IMG/VR virus record: IMGVR_UViG_3300035698_003296
Span: 1 to 20,834 of that record
Length of the DNA: 20,834 bases
Strand: one strand, 5' to 3'
From: a virus
Shown here: piece after piece, positions 1-8,440 of the stretch
Layout: every line of letters begins with the position of its first letter
Numbering within the stretch: position 1 is the stretch's first letter
The notes under the pieces: model-generated
Told to the model about the DNA's origin: nothing
Databases searched by the model: none
Seen by the model: only the letters and a program-made list of their open reading frames with translations
Translations under genes and position numbers: made by a program

Positions 1-196
1 CCTCGGATAAATTACTAAAAGTAATGACATCACCGACTTTTAACCCAAGTGCTACCGGGTCGCCGCCGCCAAATGTAAGCAAGCTAGTAGAGTTAGTAGC
101 CGCAACACTAGTTAAATTTGTGTTACTTAAAGCAATTGCTGGCGTAATAATTTGTGTCCCATTAGGGCGGAAACTTGTCGGTGATGATCTGTACAT
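1..196 (-). CDS. Partial tail-type structural protein (N-terminal 65 residues, cut by window edge)
   Basis: An open frame on the minus strand starts at ATG 196 and runs off the left edge with no stop. It is preceded by an AAAGGA Shine-Dalgarno with good spacing. A second ATG five bases upstream (201) is in another frame that closes quickly, so 196 is preferred. The peptide begins MYRSSPTSFRPNGTQ, continues with Ser/Thr/Asn-rich sequence and reaches a GLKVGDVITFSNLSE motif. That 'VGDVI-F' phrase is typical of small beta-rich domains in phage tail and virion proteins, so a structural role is likely. It follows the 101-residue gene in transcription order after 32 bases. The exact family is not recognised and the rest of the gene lies outside the window. 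Confidence 0.6.
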   Translation of the reverse strand, partial: MYRSSPTSFRPNGTQIITPAIALSNTNLTSVAATNSTSLLTFGGGDPVALGLKVGDVITFSNLSE

Positions 197-228
197 AGCA
201 TTATCCTTTATTAATGTTTAAACTTTTA

Positions 229-534
229 TTATCGCTCCGTAATGGCTAGAAACTCTTCTGCTTTATCTATGATTTCTTGATATTGTGGATAATTTTCTGG
301 CCGCATATCTGCGGCGTAATGCTGGCCTACCCTTTCCATATCATCAGAACCTATTATAACCTCCACACCCCTGGAGGGAGTAAAAAGAAGATATTCCCCC
401 TTAATTAAAGGGCTTTCTATCTGTAGATTTGCACAATCTATTGCAAAATCCGATAACCCTTTGCAATAACCATCATTTATCATAACTAAATCATCAGGTC
501 TGGATGGTTCAGGCATATATTTAAATCTAAGCAT
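229..534 (-). CDS. Hypothetical protein, 101 aa, after tail fibre
   Basis: This gene encodes a 101-residue protein that I do not recognise. It lies just after the tail-fibre gene, in the gap before the next tail-type gene, and the fibre's TAG stop is part of a TAGGTAAG stretch that could act as a weak, distant Shine-Dalgarno. The sequence is mixed and soluble in character, with no signal peptide or membrane segment. Its middle (IKGEYLLFTPSRGVEVIIGS) could be beta-strand and its C-terminal third is helical and charged (PENYPQYQEIIDKAEEFLA). The position suggests a fibre chaperone or accessory, or a small tail protein, but this is only inference from context. An internal ATG at 516 has no ribosome site, so 534 is kept. 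Confidence 0.6.
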   Translation of the reverse strand: MLRFKYMPEPSRPDDLVMINDGYCKGLSDFAIDCANLQIESPLIKGEYLLFTPSRGVEVIIGSDDMERVGQHYAADMRPENYPQYQEIIDKAEEFLAITER

Positions 535-545
535 TTTTTTCTTAC

Positions 546-1523
546 CTATAATTTTATGTGAGCATATACAGCCAAACCCGGCTGGATTAATGAGTGTGAG
601 TTAATTGTAATACTCCCGGTATGACCATGTGAGGCCCCTGAACCGGCTGGGGCAAGTGCATCAGAAGCCATACTAGTGGAGCCTGCTTCTGATTGGTCGA
701 TATACGCACCATTAGAGCCGTCACCACTCATATTAGTGCTTGTATGGTTATGCACTGCTAGCTGGGCAATGGTTAATGATGAATTAAGAATTGTCGTACT
801 TCCTGTAGGGGTGATACTGCTTTCACCAATAGAATCATCACCTACGGTGTGAGTATTTCCTGCAGTAACGAGTACTTTATCAGTTGCATCGGGCATGGTT
901 AACGTCTTGCCTGCGGCCCAATCAGCCGCCGCAGATGCGCCACGTCCTGTACTAACAGCAGAATGAGAGTCGCTCGTTTCGCTCCATAGAAATGAGTAAA
1001 GGTCTTCGTATCTAGCGCCAGTATTGTCAGCACCAGAGCCAGTATCACCTAGGCTTTGCCCGTTTAATAACAGCCATCCAGAAGATGGGGCAGCTTTGAA
1101 CGTTTGTTTTATGTCCCCTGTGGAAGTATCCGTTATTCTTATTATATCTAAATATATAGATAAAGCCTCATTTTGGAGACTGCCACTATCCCAAAGAACC
1201 GTAATAGTAGTATCGGTTGAAAAACTACTACCTGTTATTGTACCATAAATAGTACCAGTAGTACTTCCCACTGCAATAATACGCCTGTCAAGACTATAGG
1301 TAGCCGTAACGTCCGTGCTGGCAATAGTAAAAGAAGTAGCACTAGCGTAAGTGTGAGTGCTTCCTTGCAATAACCATTGCGGGTCTTGATACCATGTGGC
1401 AATATCTGCCATTACCTGACGAATAACGTTGTTTATGAGGCTAGCCTTCATTCCCTCCGGCGCGCCATTTGGCGGTGCGCCACTGTTGCTTCCTGCCGTT
1501 ATACTGTAGCTTTCAATTCCCAT
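546..1523 (-). CDS. Tail fibre/receptor-binding protein with phage tail-collar domain
   Basis: This is a 325-residue virion protein likely to form a trimeric fibre or appendage that contacts the host surface. The N-terminal ~45 residues (SGAPPNGAPEGMKASLINN, then a helix with DIATWY) resemble attachment regions of short phage fibres. A Ser/Thr-rich beta region follows. From about residue 145 a classic tail-collar signature appears: SSGWLLLNGQSLG, then Y-DLYSFLW, then a MPDATDKVLVTAG stretch matching the usual 'LPD-RG-F--G' segment. The C-terminal tip has HNH (258-260) and HGH (299-301) motifs and ends QPGLAVYAHIKL, the common end of collar-fibre proteins. In T4 gp12 and gp37, HxH motifs bind metal in the fibre core; the same role here is inferred. 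The start overlaps the upstream stop by one base (TAATG) behind an AGGTA site. Confidence 0.85.
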   Translation of the reverse strand: MGIESYSITAGSNSGAPPNGAPEGMKASLINNVIRQVMADIATWYQDPQWLLQGSTHTYASATSFTIASTDVTATYSLDRRIIAVGSTTGTIYGTITGSSFSTDTTITVLWDSGSLQNEALSIYLDIIRITDTSTGDIKQTFKAAPSSGWLLLNGQSLGDTGSGADNTGARYEDLYSFLWSETSDSHSAVSTGRGASAAADWAAGKTLTMPDATDKVLVTAGNTHTVGDDSIGESSITPTGSTTILNSSLTIAQLAVHNHTSTNMSGDGSNGAYIDQSEAGSTSMASDALAPAGSGASHGHTGSITINSHSLIQPGLAVYAHIKL

Positions 1524-4500
1524 TACCTGGTACCCCTTTGTGTATTAGATCGAACAGAGCGGCGACCACCTCGCGGCTGCGCTCTACTGCCTGTATTTTT
1601 GTCTCCAGCAAGTGCCGCAACAAATTTTTCACGCACAGCCGGATGACTAGCCCCCTGAATAGCAACCGCTCCAACAACTGGCACGGGAGACAGGGAGGAA
1701 AGAGCGTTAAGAATTGGCAATATTGCTATGTTATATAATGATTTTGCTGCAGCTCTTTCAGTGGTGTTAGTGTTTTCGCTATTATTGGCGAATAGATTAA
1801 CCAATGCAGCAATGCCCTCCGAAAGCCTCCCTCCTATCGGTCCTACTAATGCTGTAGCTGGGTCCCGGCGGTATTTAATGGAAGCAACAAGGTTTATGTA
1901 AGGGTCAAAAATACCAAGCAATCCCGAACGGGAAACCGCCATATAAAGCTTGTCCTCTGGTGTTTTCGGCTTCTTGTCGGTTCCATCAGCAAATAGAGAC
2001 TCTCGCAATTCCCCAAGCCCCAACTGCGTCATAACAAGCAAGGGCATCATCAGGGCAGGAGCAAGTAAGCGCGATCTATCTGCAAGCGTTAAATCCTTGC
2101 CCGTTACGGCTGCTTTTCCAAGTCGATAATTGCGTACTAAAACATTTTTTGAGAAACCATAAATAAATGACTGCAAATAATAGGCTAACCCACCTATAGG
2201 ATGGGAGGCATATCTCGGCTTTTCTGCCGCTTTTGGCTTCATGATAGTCTGATCAACATATCGCCCTAGAGCAGTTTTATACATGCGTTGATATTTGTTA
2301 TCGCCTTCTAGATTAGCTTTTCCTAGCATGCCTGCGTTTTGCGCTAGAACCCAGCGAGAGAATCCTTTCGCCTCACTATTGGGAATACCAAGCTCGCTTG
2401 TAAGCAGTTCCGCGCTTTTGTGCTTGTTGCTGCTGTTTGCTATATCCCGTGCCAGATTGCGTATAAAGAATTGCCCTACGTGCACGGCGGCAACGCGGTT
2501 GTCTTCCGTCCATTTATGCAGTCCGTTCATGCGGAAGAATTTTTGTGCAATATAGCGCGGTAGTTTCGTGTCAACATGACCGCCAAAACGCTGTTGTAGC
2601 ATCATGTCGTTTGCTATTTGACCTGACGTGCCTAGAATGTCCTCTGATATCTCCCGCGCTTCTGCAATAGAAGCACTATTACCAAGAGCCTTTAAGGTGC
2701 TGACAAAGCCACGTCCTGCCATTTCAACGCTACCACTGCGTATTCCGTGCATCATTATCTCTGAAAGGGAAGTGACCGTAGCACGCGGCAAGAAAGATAA
2801 CATGCCAAGCACACGCGCCCAAGACAACACCGAACGCCCTTTCATTCCCATACCGCTGGGGATTTTTCCAGTTGAAGACTGCACGGTCTTTGCTACGTCT
2901 TCTATTGCAGCTCCTGCGCCTTCATTCACCATTGCTTGTTTTAATTTCTGCCACTTATCACCACCAAACCGACGTTCCCATTCTGCCTTTTGTGCAGTGC
3001 TCATAAAGTGAGATTGCAGAACCTCGATAGGGTCTTGAATTAGGTAGTCCTTCATAATATTATCAGATTCTTTGGAAAGCACACGTGCCTTAAGGAAGTT
3101 AGGGCGGGGGGCTTTGCTTATAGGCGTAAGCTCATTGCCCTCAAGCTTAACGCCCATATCACCAAGTTTAATAGCCTGTAGACGCTTTTCCGCAAGTTCT
3201 CGTGCTTCTTTTCTTGATATATCGGTTTTATAAGTATCTTCGTACGCGCGTGTTGCGGCCTTTAAAAAACCCTCTTCATTAGCAAGGATTTTCTCAATAT
3301 CATTTATGCGTGGGTAATACCCTTCAATCTCTCCGATATCAATCCCGGCTTCTTGCATGTAGGCTCTTTCGGCCTCTAAGATGCGCGATAACTCAAGCGC
3401 GACATTATCAACTATCGAACGCCCGGGGATAATACTTTGTGGGTTTTTCATCAAATGAGCAACGCGTGCCATTTTCGCCTTATCACGCCCCAACGGGTCC
3501 ATTAACCGGGCTAGCTTGTTGACATTCGCCATAACGCGTTCTTCAATGGACTCTTGATACGTTTGCTCCGTGCCCTGCCTTGCGCCACCAACAGGCGAGT
3601 AAAACATATCAGCGATTCTATGAATAGTTTCACTGCCCGTTCTGCTGGCAAGTCCTCGTAAATATCCATCATTAGAAAGGAACAATACGCGCCCCAGATC
3701 AAAGGCCGCTCCAAGTGGGTTAATACCTTTGCGACTATCTTTCAAAACTTCTGCCGTGATATCCCATTCGTTCTTCCAGCTTGCCATATTGTTTTTACTC
3801 CAACGAAACAACGGAGAAAGAGTATCTTCGTAAAACATTTTCCAAAGGTGAGGAGAGAAAAATGGATTGCTGTAGAAGGTTGGGTTGCCGGATGCGCCTT
3901 TTTCTTCTTTGATTTCAGAAAATAAACCCTCAATTGCGGCCTGGGTTGGCTCATCGACCTTGCCCGCAACATAAGAATCTAAAGCTTTATTTAGATCGGA
4001 AGCGTCTTTGATATCGCTATTGTCTAATCTGCTAGCAATTTCAGGGCGCAAGCCTGCCCGGTGCCGCATAAAGTGCGTAGCCGCCGCTTTAATCCAAGCC
4101 TTTGAAACCTTCATGCTTTTACGTTTGGCCTTAGCTCCTATCCGCAACACGCCGTTGCTGTAAGACACGGCATCAGTATTGACAATCTCTACAGATAGCG
4201 AATTATCCAAACCGATACCATGCGACGATATACCAAGCTTAGTAGACAGGGCTGAAAGAGCATTATAAACAGCATTATAAACAGCAGGAAGGGCCTTGCT
4301 CTCGACACTTTTTGACACATCAACATTCTGCAAAGCAAAATCATTTTTTATATTACTTTCGCTTGCTTTTGTTTCTTGGTTAGGCTGTGTTTTCTCAAAT
4401 ACGGAAGCGTCCCCAGCCTTGACCGCCTTATCATAATCCTGTTGAGTTTCTTCTTGTGCTGCGATATTTTCCGCTTTACGGGAAAGCTCCGCAACTTGCC

Positions 4501-6451
4501 GCGAAGTTTTTTCAGGACTTAGGGAATCGGTTATAAATTTAATCCGCTGATTAGATGTAGTAAGCGACGAAGGCCTCACTCCTCTTTTTTTTGCGTATTC
4601 CTTAAATGAAATAGGCTTAGGGGGCTTCTTTGCGTCCCGTCTACGTGCCTTGGCCTTTTCCACTTCTGCGGCGGTGTCTATTCCTTCTTTCTCCAAAGAC
4701 TGCATTTCTTGCTGGATATCGGAAATTTCTTGTACCGCATCAAGGTCCTGATCGCTATAAACCTTCTTGCCTGTGTAATCGCTTGCAATTGCCTCAAGCA
4801 GTACTGATAACTCCGGCCTATCTGGAAAATATCCAGCTTCGGAAGCGGCAAGGCCAATATCATCCAGAGTTTTGCCTTTGCTGTTAATAATACCAGGCAG
4901 ACTTTTAGATGTAATCCCCAATGCTTTTAAATCATCGGCATTGAATGATTCTGGGTTAATCCCACCTTGGTTTTTGATAAAATTAAGCAGCGAAGCTGGT
5001 TCTTTTGGAATATTGAGCGCACGATCTGCTGATTCCTCAATGGCCTTATTGCTTAAATTCATTTCTAGTGCTTGCTCATCTCTATATTGAGAGAATGGGT
5101 TATTTGCATCAACATCTGCAAGCGTGGCGGTTTTTCCTTCGCCAATTTCTTCAGGTGTAACGCTGTCATCTTCTGGATATTTTAGCGCGGCCTCTGCTTC
5201 GTTTCCTCTGCGTTTGCGCTGCGCCTCTCTAACATCAGGAGTTAAACCAATATCTGCCTCTTGTTGCCTTGCGTTATTTAAAGCCTCTGCTTTTACTTCT
5301 GTAAGCTGTTCCGTTTCGCCGTTTTCATTGACTACGTATTGACCAGACATGAATTGTTCAGGAGAGGGAAGCATTGCAGCATTAGGAGTAGGCAAAGCCA
5401 AAACCTCACCTTCTGCTTTTTCCTCTTGCCTTGGAGCAGGCAAAGCTAAAACTTCATCTTTCTGCGGATTTTGAGCAGGCTCCTTATTTGGCTTTCCTGT
5501 GTATGTTGATATTATATCTATTGGCAACCCTATTGCCTCCAGTATGCCCTCCATGACAATATCCACGGCTTCAGGATCTTCACCCACACCCACCGATGAT
5601 AGATATTCACCACCACCGCCGCCAAGAATTTGTATAGCAGTTTGGGAGGGGATATTTATAATTTGGCTTCCACCTAGTTTTATGGGCACAACAGAGCCGG
5701 TTCCGGCATCCACCAAAGCTTGGATTGCTGACTTTTTTACTCCGCGCCGCAGTGCATCGCTAGGACTTAAACCGCTTTGTATTCCATCTGACACATTCGC
5801 GCCATAAGTGGAAACAAAAGAGCCTATGCCTATGCCTCCACCAGCAACACCCATTTTTCCTACTAACTGGCCCGCAAGCTTGGGCGCGACACCGCGTGAA
5901 ATAGCTCCAACACCTTTTGTGCCAGCTATTGTTGCTGCAAAAACAGGCACTTGCTCTGCAAGCAAATCTCGCATAAGCCCTGTTTTATCCGGGGATTCCA
6001 TGAACTCACCACCAAGAGCCTTTGCAGCACTAAGGATTCCATCCTCTTTTTTTGCAGCGTTATACATACGCGTTAACGTAGGATGCTGCGGTATGTTATT
6101 TATTTCTTTTTGGGACGTTGCAAGGTCCATAAGGTTTTCTTTAACACTAGCGGAAGCGGAAGCCAGTTCACCCTCTGTTTTTGGGCGCATACCCATTCCG
6201 TCTTTTATGCTAATTGGTCTATCTTTTTTCGCATAATTCTGTAGGGCACTCGATAATTGAAGGCTATCAACCGCTTGCCCTGCGCGCGTAAAGCCACGAT
6301 TAAGAGAGCTAACAAACCCACCGCCTTTCGCTCCATATATATCAATCTCATTTTGCCTAGAATCAATTTCTGGCGCGGCTTCAGGTGCTGCATATTTTGC
6401 AAAAGGATTAACTTCGCTATTTTGCCTATATTTAGCGAAAGGATTAGCCAT
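1523..6451 (-). CDS. Giant internal virion/DNA-ejection protein (1642 aa)
   Basis: This is the largest gene in the window. Its size and place after two smaller probable internal proteins and before the fibre match the large ejection proteins of podoviruses (T7 gp16-like position), thought to enter the host envelope and help DNA translocation. The N-terminus carries NPFAKY twice (3-8 and 15-20), and NPFSQY recurs at 451-456. Residues ~165-300 are Gly/Ala-rich and hydrophobic, a possible membrane-inserting region. A Pro-rich linker near 330-360 repeats EVLALP twice. A long helical charged centre follows, then a conserved-looking stretch around 1005-1055 (EIEGYYPRIND) like parts of large polyvalent phage proteins. 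A hydrophobic segment lies near 1455-1475 (LLAPALMMPLLVM). The last 22 residues hold seven arginines and no acids. No lytic transglycosylase motif was seen. The start has AGGAG at good spacing and a TGATG overlap with the upstream gene. Confidence 0.8.
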   Translation of the reverse strand: MANPFAKYRQNSEVNPFAKYAAPEAAPEIDSRQNEIDIYGAKGGGFVSSLNRGFTRAGQAVDSLQLSSALQNYAKKDRPISIKDGMGMRPKTEGELASASASVKENLMDLATSQKEINNIPQHPTLTRMYNAAKKEDGILSAAKALGGEFMESPDKTGLMRDLLAEQVPVFAATIAGTKGVGAISRGVAPKLAGQLVGKMGVAGGGIGIGSFVSTYGANVSDGIQSGLSPSDALRRGVKKSAIQALVDAGTGSVVPIKLGGSQIINIPSQTAIQILGGGGGEYLSSVGVGEDPEAVDIVMEGILEAIGLPIDIISTYTGKPNKEPAQNPQKDEVLALPAPRQEEKAEGEVLALPTPNAAMLPSPEQFMSGQYVVNENGETEQLTEVKAEALNNARQQEADIGLTPDVREAQRKRRGNEAEAALKYPEDDSVTPEEIGEGKTATLADVDANNPFSQYRDEQALEMNLSNKAIEESADRALNIPKEPASLLNFIKNQGGINPESFNADDLKALGITSKSLPGIINSKGKTLDDIGLAASEAGYFPDRPELSVLLEAIASDYTGKKVYSDQDLDAVQEISDIQQEMQSLEKEGIDTAAEVEKAKARRRDAKKPPKPISFKEYAKKRGVRPSSLTTSNQRIKFITDSLSPEKTSRQVAELSRKAENIAAQEETQQDYDKAVKAGDASVFEKTQPNQETKASESNIKNDFALQNVDVSKSVESKALPAVYNAVYNALSALSTKLGISSHGIGLDNSLSVEIVNTDAVSYSNGVLRIGAKAKRKSMKVSKAWIKAAATHFMRHRAGLRPEIASRLDNSDIKDASDLNKALDSYVAGKVDEPTQAAIEGLFSEIKEEKGASGNPTFYSNPFFSPHLWKMFYEDTLSPLFRWSKNNMASWKNEWDITAEVLKDSRKGINPLGAAFDLGRVLFLSNDGYLRGLASRTGSETIHRIADMFYSPVGGARQGTEQTYQESIEERVMANVNKLARLMDPLGRDKAKMARVAHLMKNPQSIIPGRSIVDNVALELSRILEAERAYMQEAGIDIGEIEGYYPRINDIEKILANEEGFLKAATRAYEDTYKTDISRKEARELAEKRLQAIKLGDMGVKLEGNELTPISKAPRPNFLKARVLSKESDNIMKDYLIQDPIEVLQSHFMSTAQKAEWERRFGGDKWQKLKQAMVNEGAGAAIEDVAKTVQSSTGKIPSGMGMKGRSVLSWARVLGMLSFLPRATVTSLSEIMMHGIRSGSVEMAGRGFVSTLKALGNSASIAEAREISEDILGTSGQIANDMMLQQRFGGHVDTKLPRYIAQKFFRMNGLHKWTEDNRVAAVHVGQFFIRNLARDIANSSNKHKSAELLTSELGIPNSEAKGFSRWVLAQNAGMLGKANLEGDNKYQRMYKTALGRYVDQTIMKPKAAEKPRYASHPIGGLAYYLQSFIYGFSKNVLVRNYRLGKAAVTGKDLTLADRSRLLAPALMMPLLVMTQLGLGELRESLFADGTDKKPKTPEDKLYMAVSRSGLLGIFDPYINLVASIKYRRDPATALVGPIGGRLSEGIAALVNLFANNSENTNTTERAAAKSLYNIAILPILNALSSLSPVPVVGAVAIQGASHPAVREKFVAALAGDKNTGSRAQPRGGRRSVRSNTQRGTR
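4260..4283. repeat. Perfect 12-bp tandem duplication inside the giant ejection gene
   Basis: The 12-base unit gcattataaaca is present twice without mismatch. It keeps frame and encodes AVYN-AVYN on the minus strand, near residue 725 of the giant protein. It looks like a simple slippage duplication. Confidence 0.85.
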
Positions 6452-7242
6452 CAGATAGCTCCTAGCACTAGTTCTGCTGAACCATCGCCGAATATATCAT
6501 TGAAATATTTTATATTTGCTGCGCTAGGGTCTTTTTTAAGCTGCTCCGCCGCCGCTGGGTTGGAAGGTATAGAATTATTTTTCTTGGTATCTGCAGTAAT
6601 GCCCGAACGATAACCTTTAGGGCGTTGATAAAAATAGTGATCATCCCAAAAAGTGCCGCTAGCATCGTCTTCAATTCCAGTATCTTTGTAAGGCTCAAGC
6701 TCTCTATCTCCCACAACGCGCTTATATGCTTCCTGTTGCGCCATTTCGGGATTGCCCGTTTCCTGAAAAATTTGAGAGGCTACGCGTGCTACTTCATCTT
6801 GAACCACGGGATCAAGAGGCGAGCCGCTTCCCTTTGTAAATCCACCGTTTCTATCGCGAATAACACCAAGCCTTGAATCAATGTAACCCCGCACATCTCC
6901 ACCAAGGCTTTGAGGAACCTTGATCTTTTTTGGCGCACCTTCTGCAATTATTCCGCCATCGGCACCAAAGCGTTTCTGCCCCTCTCCAAGTGTGAAATCT
7001 TTAGGCCTAGCACGATTAAAACTTGATAAATCCTGTGGATTATAACCTTTAGAGGCATAATCGGAATACACGCCCATTTGTGATTCATAATCTTTTACGC
7101 CTTTCATACGGCTAAGGGCATCAGAAAGCGCACTGGATTTATGCTCCTGCTCTTCAAAAGCAGCCTTGTTTTTTAGGTAACTGCCTAATATGCCAGAACC
7201 TTTAACAGGCGTTAAATAATCCATAATGCTACGTTCTTTCAT
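6451..7242 (-). CDS. Probable internal virion protein, 263 aa
   Basis: I do not recognise a named family. The protein is soluble, polar and largely helical. It begins MKERSIMDYLTPVKGSG, has a helical stretch (KNKAAFEEQEHKSSALSDA), a Gly/Lys-rich middle (~residues 75-135, including LGEGQKRFGADGG) and an acidic, aromatic segment DDASGTFWDDHYFYQRPKG around 190-210. No signal peptide or catalytic motif is visible. It sits directly between a 260-residue ejection-type protein and the 1642-residue protein. In podoviruses that place usually holds the second of three internal/ejection proteins (compare the T7 gp14-gp15-gp16 order), so the same role is inferred from synteny only. The start at 7242 has TAGGAT six to seven bases upstream, and the stop shares one base with the next start (TGATG). 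Confidence 0.65.
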   Translation of the reverse strand: MKERSIMDYLTPVKGSGILGSYLKNKAAFEEQEHKSSALSDALSRMKGVKDYESQMGVYSDYASKGYNPQDLSSFNRARPKDFTLGEGQKRFGADGGIIAEGAPKKIKVPQSLGGDVRGYIDSRLGVIRDRNGGFTKGSGSPLDPVVQDEVARVASQIFQETGNPEMAQQEAYKRVVGDRELEPYKDTGIEDDASGTFWDDHYFYQRPKGYRSGITADTKKNNSIPSNPAAAEQLKKDPSAANIKYFNDIFGDGSAELVLGAI

Positions 7243-7250
7243 TTAATATC

Positions 7251-8033
7251 CTATAATCTTAAATCTTTAAAACCTAACTTCTGTGATGATATCTTTGAAG
7301 TACCCGTTTTCGTACTTCCATAATTACCGCTAATAGCGTTCATGTACCTTTCAAGAGCTGTGGTGCTTGAATTTTGGTCAAAGTCCCACCTGTCTATATC
7401 TGCATTTAACACGGATTGGTCGTAATCATCCTGCGCGCCGCCAGCATCACGCATACCGCCTGCTACATTAAAACCGATATCAGCCACGTTAGGAGCATAG
7501 GATGCGGCCTGAGTCATGCGGTTACGCTCATTTGCATAATCTTGACCATAAATATTGGCAGATAGCCCACCCAGTTCATCAAGTAGGTTTTGTTGCGAAG
7601 TGCTTACCGCGTCTTCGTGAAGCGGTGAACTAAGGCCACCGGCTCCAGACATTGCAAAAGTTGAATCAATATCAGGGCGTACCGCCTTCATGTAATTACG
7701 AAGCACACTGTCAGAGGCATTGTCATATACATCATCTAAATAGGGATTTGAGTTTAAATATTCACCTGATAAGGTGTCATTTATACCACCGGCGGCATTA
7801 TTTGCTACGCCCGAGCCTATATCTCCGGCTTCGCCTCCATACTCAATACCACGCTGTGTCAATTCTGACATAGGTGCTACGGTATCGCCCTGGTAATATT
7901 GGAAAGGCTCTTCATCGAAAATTCTTTCAGCTTCGGTAAAGCCTTTTTTAATATAGGGTATTTGCTCCGACCAAGGTTCTACCTTTTCGTTGTTGGATTC
8001 TTTTACTTTACCTGTTTGACCGCTAAGGGACAT
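7251..8033 (-). CDS. Internal virion (DNA ejection) protein, 260 aa
   Basis: This protein resembles small ejection proteins encoded just before the large ones in many podoviruses. The N-terminal half includes EPWSEQIPYIKKGFTEAERIF and QYYQGDTVAPMSELTQ. The centre has the familiar order NPYLDDVYDNASDSVL, then an S/G-rich 'SGAGGLSSPLHEDA' stretch, then ANIYGQDYANERNRM followed by AASYAPNVA. This 'NPYLD ... IYGQ-YA-ER' pattern is what I recall from such proteins. The remaining sequence is helical and polar, suited to a protein stored inside the head or portal channel and released on infection. Start 8033 has GGAG eight bases upstream and overlaps the preceding gene by 31 bases in another frame. 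Assignment as the first member of the ejection set is inference from pattern and gene order. Confidence 0.72.
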   Translation of the reverse strand: MSLSGQTGKVKESNNEKVEPWSEQIPYIKKGFTEAERIFDEEPFQYYQGDTVAPMSELTQRGIEYGGEAGDIGSGVANNAAGGINDTLSGEYLNSNPYLDDVYDNASDSVLRNYMKAVRPDIDSTFAMSGAGGLSSPLHEDAVSTSQQNLLDELGGLSANIYGQDYANERNRMTQAASYAPNVADIGFNVAGGMRDAGGAQDDYDQSVLNADIDRWDFDQNSSTTALERYMNAISGNYGSTKTGTSKISSQKLGFKDLRL

Positions 8034-8440
8034 AGTTGTCGCTCCATTACGATGGCAATTTGCTTATACTCGATAAGCATTTTATTCCATCCTTTACGAC
8101 CTTGAATCCTCAAGACACGGGCACCTTTTGAGTAGGCCCATTGTTCAATAATTTTGAGATATGGCAGTAATGCCCGTATGTTCTTACCTGCCATTAGAAC
8201 AATTTCACATACGGTCTGCTGCGGATGTTCGATAATCTGAGTTACCGAAGCCGCCTCTGGTAATCCGTTATAGTAGGCTACCCAGAGCTGCATTTGTCCA
8301 TTTTCACATAATTGTCGTATATTTTCAAGCTTATAGTCACCATGCAATAAAGTTCTTTGTAAAATATCCTCAAAATCGCACCAAACGCTATCAATTCTAG
8401 AGCTTGCAATACCTGTGAATAACCTATCCTGACAAGACAT
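8003..8440 (-). CDS. GNAT-like acyltransferase-fold protein in tail module, 145 aa
   Basis: The sequence follows the pattern of small GNAT (Gcn5-related acetyltransferase fold) proteins found in phage structural clusters: QLWVAYYNGLPEAASVTQI as paired strands, CEIVLMAGKN as the central strand and turn, a helix (YLKIIEQWAYSKGA), a strand RVLRIQGRKGWNKML, then a C-terminal strand. The usual acetyl-CoA loop Q/RxxGxG/A is not clear here, so enzymatic activity is uncertain and a structural role is possible. The frame could open at 8470, but ATG 8440 is chosen because it has AGGA nine bases upstream; the extra ten residues lie within the preceding gene. It overlaps that gene by 17 bases and the next by 31 bases. 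Similar proteins recur beside tail genes in podoviruses; their function is not known to me. Confidence 0.65.
   Translation of the reverse strand: MSCQDRLFTGIASSRIDSVWCDFEDILQRTLLHGDYKLENIRQLCENGQMQLWVAYYNGLPEAASVTQIIEHPQQTVCEIVLMAGKNIRALLPYLKIIEQWAYSKGARVLRIQGRKGWNKMLIEYKQIAIVMERQLCPLAVKQVK

Noticed and set aside
744-752. HNH triplet in the tail fibre as a possible HNH nuclease
   Set aside because: There is no surrounding HNH-endonuclease pattern; the context is a tail-collar domain, where HxH motifs are metal-binding structural elements.
5808-6236. Long plus-strand open frame (142 aa) opposite the giant ejection gene
   Set aside because: It is a shadow: Pro/Ser/Ala-rich low-complexity translation with no ribosome site, fully inside a well-supported minus-strand gene. 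The same applies to the other plus-strand frames at 2628-3011, 5499-5807 and 6257-6613.
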